NCBI RefSeq assembly: GCF_003719195.1
Contig: NZ_CP024996.1
Location: 3,596,001-3,660,000 of the forward strand
DNA length: 64,000 bases
Source of the DNA: Herbaspirillum rubrisubalbicans
Lineage (GTDB): Bacteria; Pseudomonadota; Gammaproteobacteria; Burkholderiales; Burkholderiaceae_D
Direction of reading: 5' to 3'
This document shows, piece after piece, positions 59,008 to 64,000 of this stretch; within the stretch, counting starts at the first letter, position 1, and each line of letters opens with the position of its first letter. The notes beneath the pieces are model-generated. The model was given only the letters and a program-made list of their open reading frames with translations. It had not been told where the DNA came from and did not search any database. A program made the position numbers and the translations under genes.

Positions 59008-59424
59008 CGACCTGCTCCCGGCATGAAGACAAGACGCTGGTCACCGAGCTGCACGCCGACCCGCTGGGTCAGAGGGCAAGTTAGCGCAACGCACGGTGAA
59101 CTGGAATGTGAATGAATGTGCTTTCTCATGGCGATTCGTTTGGGTTGGTATCAGCGGCGACGATCGGCCTTCCTTCATGGGAAGGGCTGTCGAGGCTGCA
59201 TCTTCAGGACATACTCGGCTTGATCGACAGTGAGAGCGAAAAGCAGGAGAGAACCCCTCCGACGATGCGTCGCGCGATACCCCAAACAATCAGGAATTCA
59301 GGTCATCGATAGTGCATCGTCGCGCCAGCGCAAGCGGGCAACTACCGAGGGAAATCGCGTCCGGAATTCGGCGCTGCGGCAGATCGTCAATGGACCCTAT
59401 GATGTTTGAAAATATATAAATATT

Positions 59425-59442
59425 TAATTGTCCTTTAGTGCA
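59425..59442 (+). repeat. Copy 1 of an intergenic motif, TAATTGTCCTTTAGTGCA
   Basis: Identical at 16 of 18 positions to the copy at 62255-62272 in front of the TolC-type gene. It lies in the AT-rich part of the region upstream of the ABC transporter gene. Confidence 0.6.
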
Positions 59443-59786
59443 TTCCAGATTTTTTTGTCGTCAAAAACTTAGTAAATGACGATTTAATTAGGACAGGATT
59501 TGCACTGTTTTAGACGCGCAGAGAAAAGCAGATTCGGCAGGACCGAGGCAATCACTTTCCAGACCTGATCCGGCGATATGAAGGAATCCGAAAACCTGTT
59601 GAAATCCTCTTCATAGTTGGATTCCAAAAAGAGAACTCCCCTCGAACCATGTCGGATACGAGGGGAGATTGGTGCCATTCGCCACCTGGTAATCCGACAG
59701 GAAGTCAGCACTGGTGACAGCATCTCCGCTAGACCATGGACAGAGACGCGAAACTAACTTTATCGAATCGATGACGCCCCCGAAAC

Positions 59787-59802
59787 TGTCCGATGGTGCA
59801 GG
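59787..59802 (+). repeat. Copy 2 of the intergenic motif, TGTCCGATGGTGCAGG
   Basis: Identical at 14 of 16 positions to 62259-62274. It lies about 85 bp beyond the stop of the EAL gene, in the space before the ABC transporter gene. Confidence 0.5.
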
Positions 59803-59885
59803 CAAAATACTATCTTCGATGATGCAATCTGAAAGCTATTCATGACACAAAAGACGTCAACACATCTCCGACAAACCATCCTTCC

Positions 59886-60737
59886 TCACGCCACGGAAAC
59901 CCAGGAAGCCGCCGATGCATCCACCCCGACGGGCGTGACCAACAGCTCACCCAGGCGCGGCGACAATGCAGCCGGCCTGGTCACCGGAGCAGCACAATAG
60001 CGGGCGAATTCCACCGCGAGCATGGGCCGCGAGTAGTACCAGCCCTGGGCATAATCCACGCCGGCCTGTTCCAGGTAGTGGGCCTGTGCGACGGTCTCCA
60101 CGCCTTCGGCGACGATCTTCAGCCCAAGTTTCTTGGCCATGTCGATGATGCAGCCCAGTACCGGATGCGGCGGAGCATCGTCACTGATGCTGATGACGAA
60201 GGAGCGATCCAGCTTGAGCACGTCACAGGGCAGCTCATGCAGATAGCGCAGGCAGGAGTAACCGGTACCGAAATCGTCCAGCGCGATCAAGTGGCCCTGG
60301 CGCCGGGCCTGGGTCAAGGTCTCCCGGCACGGGAGAGTCTCCATGCTGCTGCTTTCAGTGACCTCCAGCCAGAGCTGCGCGGGGTCGATGCCGGTGCCGT
60401 CCAGCTTGGCGGCCAACACCTTCAAGATGCGTCCGCTGTTGACATCATGGGCCGGCACGTTGACGGCGACGTGCAGACGGGGATGGGCGCGCAGGCTCAA
60501 TGCCATGTCATCGATGATCTGCTCCAGCACCAGGTCGGTGATGGCGTCGAGGCACTGGTGCCGTTGCGCTGCCGCCAGGAAATGGTCCGGGGACAGCAGT
60601 ACGCCATCCTCGCGCTGCCAGCGCACCAGCGCCTCGGCACCCACGCAGGCCCCATCGGCCAGCGCAATGATGGGCTGATAGACGACGATGAATTGCTTGC
60701 GCTGGATGGCACGCCTGAACTGCGCTTTATTGATCAT
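59886..60737 (-). CDS. EAL-domain c-di-GMP phosphodiesterase
   Basis: 283-residue single-domain protein that should hydrolyse c-di-GMP to pGpG. Catalytic motifs are intact: EALVRW near residue 35, NVPAHDVNSG in place of the N.S motif near 92, EVTESS near 124, DDFGTGYSCLRYL near 154, LKLDRSF near 174, and EGVET near 212. No sensory or membrane domain is attached. The ATG at 60737 (MINKAQF) begins the EAL fold; an upstream ATG at 60758 is possible. It is 68 bp after the TolC-type gene and on the same strand, so it is probably cotranscribed, placing c-di-GMP turnover within the adhesin-secretion locus. Confidence 0.9.
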   Translation of the reverse strand: MINKAQFRRAIQRKQFIVVYQPIIALADGACVGAEALVRWQREDGVLLSPDHFLAAAQRHQCLDAITDLVLEQIIDDMALSLRAHPRLHVAVNVPAHDVNSGRILKVLAAKLDGTGIDPAQLWLEVTESSSMETLPCRETLTQARRQGHLIALDDFGTGYSCLRYLHELPCDVLKLDRSFVISISDDAPPHPVLGCIIDMAKKLGLKIVAEGVETVAQAHYLEQAGVDYAQGWYYSRPMLAVEFARYCAAPVTRPAALSPRLGELLVTPVGVDASAASWVSVA

Positions 60738-60805
60738 GTTCCTCCCTACCCTGGTCACGCTGCAGCTCCCCGCCGCACCTCATCGGGTGCTGACTGGGAA
60801 GATGC

Positions 60806-62119
60806 TCAACGGACCTGATCCAGCCCATATGCCCAGAGTTGCAGCTTGCGACCGTTGGCGATGATCATGGCGCTCACATCCGCTTTTTGCAGATCGGCTT
60901 GCACCACTTCGCGCACGGCATTCATCACGTCCAGCCAGGAGCGCCGGCCGGAGAGGTACTGCCGGGTGTAGGAAGCCAGCACATCCTCGGCCGACAAGCC
61001 CACATCCACCAGGTTGCGGGCACGCGCCTCGGACTGCTGGTATTCGGTAAAGGTGGCGGCCATCTGCGAAATGAGTTCCAGCCGCGCCGCATCCACAGCC
61101 AGCACGGCAGACTGGTAGCGACCTTGCGCGGCGGCCACTTCGGAACCCAGCGAGAGACCGGCGCCCAGCTGCATCTGCATTCCGATGAAGGCACGATTGA
61201 CGTCGGGCTGATTGCGCACGCTGAAGTTGCCGCGCTGGTGTTCCACACGGGCATAGACTTCCGGCCAGTAGGAAGCGCTGCGGATCTTGATGGCCGACTC
61301 CTGCACCTTGGCATCGGCACGCAGACGTTTGAGCAGCGGACTGCTCTGCAGCATGTTCTCGGTGAGCAGGGGCAGATCGTCGGTGACCGACATCTTGACC
61401 ACATCGGCGCGCAATTCATCGTCGCTCAAGTTCAGACCCACCAGTTGCTCCAGTTGCAGCCGGGCCGACTGGCGGCTGGCCTTGGCGCCCAGCAGGTCAG
61501 TCAGCGCCTGGTCGCGGCGGCCGCGCACCAGGGTCACGTCCACTCGTGCGGCGGCCCCCTCCTTCTCGCGGCGCTGGCTTTGCGCCAGGAAATCCTCGAG
61601 CGCCTTGAGGTTCTTCTGGTTGGCCTCGGTGGCCAGATCAGAGCGCACCCACAAGCTGTATTGGGAGATGACCTGCTCGGCCAGCCGGAAACGCTGCTCG
61701 CGCAAGGCTTCTTCGGCCGACTGCTGGTTGTGTCCGGCCTGCTCCAGTTGTGCCGACAGGCGCCCGCCGGACCACAGGGTCTGTTGCAGGCGCAGGGTGA
61801 TGACGGTGTCGTCGCCTTGGTAGGAGACATCGCGCGAACTGGTCAGGCCGGCACGCTCGACCGACATCGAGGGAGTGGGAAAGAACTGCCACCGGGCCGA
61901 TGACACGCTCTCGGCAGCTGCTTCGACAGCACGCTGGCGCGCCAGGGCGGCGGGATTGTTGAAGGCGGCCTGCTGTACCAACTGCCCCAGGGTGATGGAC
62001 TGGGCCGGCAGGCTGCAAGCGGCCAGGGAGACGGCCAGCATCAGGGCCCTGCACGTGCGCGGGAAAGGTCGGGGCAACAGCGGCCGGCGGCGGCCACCGT
62101 GGTGAAGATCGTGATTCAT
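60806..62119 (-). CDS. TolC-family outer membrane channel for type I secretion
   Basis: 437-residue outer membrane efflux protein of the LapE/TolC type. The mature part starts near ITLGQLVQQAAFNNPAALARQRAVEAA and has the two-fold alternating long helices and beta strands of the family; the second half includes FIGMQMQLGAGLSLGSEVAAAQGRYQSAVLAVDAARLELISQM. The signal sequence has a long basic N-region (to about residue 24) and contains SLAAC at 31-35, which fits a lipobox, so it may be a lipoprotein; ordinary cleavage after about residue 41 is equally possible. It is the first gene of the minus-strand locus and completes the ABC-HlyD-TolC tripartite exporter. Confidence 0.92.
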   Translation of the reverse strand: MNHDLHHGGRRRPLLPRPFPRTCRALMLAVSLAACSLPAQSITLGQLVQQAAFNNPAALARQRAVEAAAESVSSARWQFFPTPSMSVERAGLTSSRDVSYQGDDTVITLRLQQTLWSGGRLSAQLEQAGHNQQSAEEALREQRFRLAEQVISQYSLWVRSDLATEANQKNLKALEDFLAQSQRREKEGAAARVDVTLVRGRRDQALTDLLGAKASRQSARLQLEQLVGLNLSDDELRADVVKMSVTDDLPLLTENMLQSSPLLKRLRADAKVQESAIKIRSASYWPEVYARVEHQRGNFSVRNQPDVNRAFIGMQMQLGAGLSLGSEVAAAQGRYQSAVLAVDAARLELISQMAATFTEYQQSEARARNLVDVGLSAEDVLASYTRQYLSGRRSWLDVMNAVREVVQADLQKADVSAMIIANGRKLQLWAYGLDQVR

Positions 62120-62346
62120 CTGCGCTCTTTTTTCTGTTGATCTCGCCCGTGGACACCGTCTCGCTCGACGCCAAGACGCCGGACCAGGTCAGCGACCTGC
62201 GAGGACGGGGGACAAGAATTGGCTTTGGATGATCGCGGAAACGCCAAGAGGGACTAATTGTCCCTTGGTGCAGGAATGCTCATATCTCCTAGAAGGTTTT
62301 CGAGAAATGAAATGAAGATTTAAAAAAGCGCGGAATCAGCGAGTTC
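62120..62346 (-). promoter_or_regulatory. Control region in front of the TolC-type gene
   Basis: 227-bp gap between two minus-strand genes. It contains GGGAC/GTCCC (62250-62254, 62260-62264) as a small inverted repeat inside CCAAGAGGGACTAATTGTCC. The third copy of the shared motif overlaps it at 62255-62272. A TTTTTT run (minus strand, about 62322-62327) follows the TPR gene stop but no good stem precedes it. The promoter itself could not be fixed. Confidence 0.45.
62255..62272 (+). repeat. Copy 3 of the intergenic motif, TAATTGTCCCTTGGTGCA
   Basis: Matches copy 1 at 16 of 18 and copy 2 at 14 of 16 overlapping positions. It lies about 140 bp upstream of the TolC-type gene start and partly overlaps the GGGAC/GTCCC inverted repeat. 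Confidence 0.6.
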
Positions 62347-64000
62347 TCAGGAGGGAAAAGCGGTCGTCGCCAAGGCCGCGCGCAGCATCCCCATCACGCC
62401 CTCCCAGGCGCCCGGTTGCTGCTGGCGGAACAAGCGGGCCGTCGGGTACCAGGGCGAATCATGGCGCTGCAGGAACCAGCGCCAATCGGGGGCATAGGGC
62501 AAGGCGATCCAGACCGGCAGGCCGAGCGCACCGGCCAGGTGGGCGGCGGCGGTGTCAACGCTGATGACCAGGTCCATGCAGGACAGCGCCGCAGCGGTAT
62601 CGGCGAAGTCGCCGATGCGCTCGCCTAGCGCGTGCCATTGCGGTCCGGCCTGTTGCAGCCATTGCGCATCGTCGGCGCGCAGGTCAGGTTGCAGGACGAA
62701 GAATTGCAGCCCGGTGCGGGCCTTAGCCAAGGTGGCAAAGCCCGCCAAGGCCATGGAGCGGCGTGCATCGTTGACGTTGCCGGGGTTGCCGGAACAGACC
62801 ACGCCGATGCGCAAGCCGCCGGCCACGCGTGGCGCCAGTGCGGCGATATGACTTTCCCACTGCTGGCGCAAGCTGGCCTCGACGGTGAGATAAGGAATCG
62901 GCGCCGGGATGGTGTCCATGGTGGTATTGCAGACCAGCGGGAGGCTCATCAACGGCAGCTGGAAATCGATGGCCGGCAACGCTTCGCCCATGACCACCAG
63001 GCCGATACGCTGGGCTACCGGCAAGCCCTGCATCAAGGTCAACAGACTGGCCGGCAACTCGAACACCACTTCGGCGCCCGCCTCGACGATCTGCTGCACG
63101 TAGCGACTGAACTGGATGGTATCGCCCTGCCCTTGCTCGGCCCACAGCAGGATGCGCTTGCCGGCGAGTGAGCTGCCGCCGTTCCAGGCCGGGATGTCGG
63201 CATGACGATAGGGATCGGCGGCGCGCCCTTCCCAGCGCCATTCATAGAGCGGCAAGGCTTCCTGCAGGCGGCCCAGCGCCAGCAGCGACAGCGCCAGGTT
63301 GAGATGGGCATCGGCATCGCTGCCATCGATACGCAGCGCGCGGCGATAACTGTCGATGGCGTCTTCGTGCTCACGCAGCCGGGCCAGCGTAGTCCCACGG
63401 CTGACGTGGGCATCGACCAGATCAGGATCGAGGATCAAGGCATGGTCGTAGTAACGCAGCGCCTCTTGGTAGCTGCCCAGGGCGTGCTCGACCAGGCCCG
63501 CCGCCAGCCAGTACTGGGCACGCTGATCATCCAGGCGCAGGGCTTGATGGATGCTGTGACGGGCCGCTTCCCATTGGCCGGCACGCTCGTGCAGCAGCGC
63601 CTTGCGATGCCAGGTGTCGGGGACATCGGGATTGCGCCGCAAAGCCTCTTCCAGCAAGGCCAGCACCTGGGCATCGTTTTTCCCGGAAGGCGACATGCCC
63701 TGCAGGGCAGCGGCCGCAGCGACGAAGAATTCTGCACGCTCCTGCCCAGATTCGATCAGGTCGCGATACAGCAGGAAGGCATCTTCATATTTCCCCTGTT
63801 CGTAGAAGGCGCGGCCCAGGCGATAGCGCAGGGCCAGTGCCTCCTCGCTGGACGCATCTACCAGCCGCAAGGCCTGTTGCCAGGCTAGCGCCGCTTCCTC
63901 GAAGCGCCCTTGCGCGGCCGCCACGCTACCCAGCAGATGCAGGGCATCCTTGTGCTGCGGATGGCTTTGCAGCAGGCCGAACAGCAATTGCTCGGCAGCG
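62347..64000 (-). CDS. TPR protein with GT9-like glycosyltransferase domain (5' end outside window)
   Basis: The frame runs to the right edge (551 codons visible), so the true start lies outside; an internal TTG at 63987 is not a credible start. The N-terminal about 260 residues are TPR repeats, for example ALRYYDHALILDPDLVDAHVSRGTTLARLREHEDAIDSYRRALRIDGSDADAHLNLALSLLALGRL. The C-terminal half resembles ADP-heptosyltransferase-type enzymes: ILLWAEQGQGDTIQFSRYVQQI, then GVVCSGNPGNVNDARRS, and DLVISVDTAAAHLAGALGLPVWIALPYAPDWRW. Proteins of this build often sit beside flagellin or adhesin genes. Glycosylation of the adhesins encoded downstream is a reasonable but unproven role. Confidence 0.8.
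   Translation of the reverse strand, partial: AAEQLLFGLLQSHPQHKDALHLLGSVAAAQGRFEEAALAWQQALRLVDASSEEALALRYRLGRAFYEQGKYEDAFLLYRDLIESGQERAEFFVAAAAALQGMSPSGKNDAQVLALLEEALRRNPDVPDTWHRKALLHERAGQWEAARHSIHQALRLDDQRAQYWLAAGLVEHALGSYQEALRYYDHALILDPDLVDAHVSRGTTLARLREHEDAIDSYRRALRIDGSDADAHLNLALSLLALGRLQEALPLYEWRWEGRAADPYRHADIPAWNGGSSLAGKRILLWAEQGQGDTIQFSRYVQQIVEAGAEVVFELPASLLTLMQGLPVAQRIGLVVMGEALPAIDFQLPLMSLPLVCNTTMDTIPAPIPYLTVEASLRQQWESHIAALAPRVAGGLRIGVVCSGNPGNVNDARRSMALAGFATLAKARTGLQFFVLQPDLRADDAQWLQQAGPQWHALGERIGDFADTAAALSCMDLVISVDTAAAHLAGALGLPVWIALPYAPDWRWFLQRHDSPWYPTARLFRQQQPGAWEGVMGMLRAALATTAFPS

Larger units (their letters stand above)
59008..59885. other. 878-bp region without a convincing gene, upstream of the exporter operon
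   Basis: No credible gene is present. The middle (about 59400-59500) is strikingly AT-rich for this genome and includes an inverted repeat TCGTCA/TGACGA (59458-59463, 59477-59482), so it probably carries the promoter of the 38-kb exporter-adhesin unit. Further right is a 9-bp hairpin CTCCCCTCG/CGAGGGGAG (59636-59644, 59659-59667). Two copies of the TGTCCnnTRGTGCA motif lie at 59430-59442 and 59787-59800. Two short minus-strand frames (59484-59723 and 59611-59805) have no similarity I recognise and may be debris of an old insertion. Confidence 0.5.

Noticed and set aside
59484..59805. Possible transposase remnant in two short minus-strand frames
   Set aside because: VWKVIASVLP vaguely recalls IS5-type N-termini, but there are no catalytic motifs, terminal repeats or target duplication; similarity is too weak to name.
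62322..62346. Terminator after the TPR-glycosyltransferase gene
   Set aside because: A T-run is present on the minus strand but I find no stem of reasonable length before it.

Overview
The window reads as high-GC betaproteobacterial chromosome, most probably Herbaspirillum or a close Oxalobacteraceae relative. That placement is inferred from the mix of housekeeping genes (serB, mfd, ispD-ispF, a cspA-type cold-shock gene, a malate synthase of A-form length), a Wsp-type chemosensory cluster and very large adhesin genes. No rRNA, tRNA, CRISPR array or intact insertion sequence was found.

Left part (1-20.5 kb). A Wsp-like c-di-GMP signalling operon (wspA-wspB-wspC) runs off the left edge on the minus strand. 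It is followed by a small membrane protein, serB and mfd on the minus strand, and by ispD-ispF and a cold-shock gene with a long leader on the plus strand. Malate synthase (minus) is divergent from a LysR regulator (plus). Next come a fragment of a probable flavoprotein gene and a methyl-accepting chemotaxis protein. A MocR-type regulator (minus) is divergent from a class II HMG-CoA reductase gene, which is followed by a periplasmic binding protein and an MFS transporter; this is a plausible mevalonate-use cassette with a candidate 10+10 bp operator in the divergent region.

Right part (20.5-62.1 kb). About 42 kb, all on the minus strand, is devoted to one surface-adhesion system. In transcription order it holds: a TolC-type outer membrane protein, an EAL c-di-GMP phosphodiesterase, a type I secretion ABC transporter, an HlyD-type adaptor, a MotA-like proton-channel subunit with a long C-terminal tail, a 3127-residue adhesin-like protein, a 7243-residue giant adhesin, a MotB-like partner that keeps the channel aspartate, a small stand-alone protein homologous to the N-terminal domain of the giant adhesin, and two paralogous XRE regulators. 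The gene content resembles the SPI-4 Sii system of Salmonella (SiiAB proton channel, SiiCDF exporter, SiiE adhesin), but here there are two giant substrates, the MotA and MotB genes lie about 31 kb apart on either side of them, and c-di-GMP and XRE genes are added. A TPR-glycosyltransferase gene enters from the right edge.

The most unusual single object is the 7243-residue protein. It carries about 3800 residues of alpha-helical super-repeat (roughly 230-residue units, at least 16 copies) that I cannot assign to a known family, then 11 tandem Ig-like repeats and a C-terminal type I secretion target. A short motif, TGTCCnnTRGTGCA, occurs three times, only in the non-coding DNA upstream of the secretion genes, and could be a shared regulatory site.
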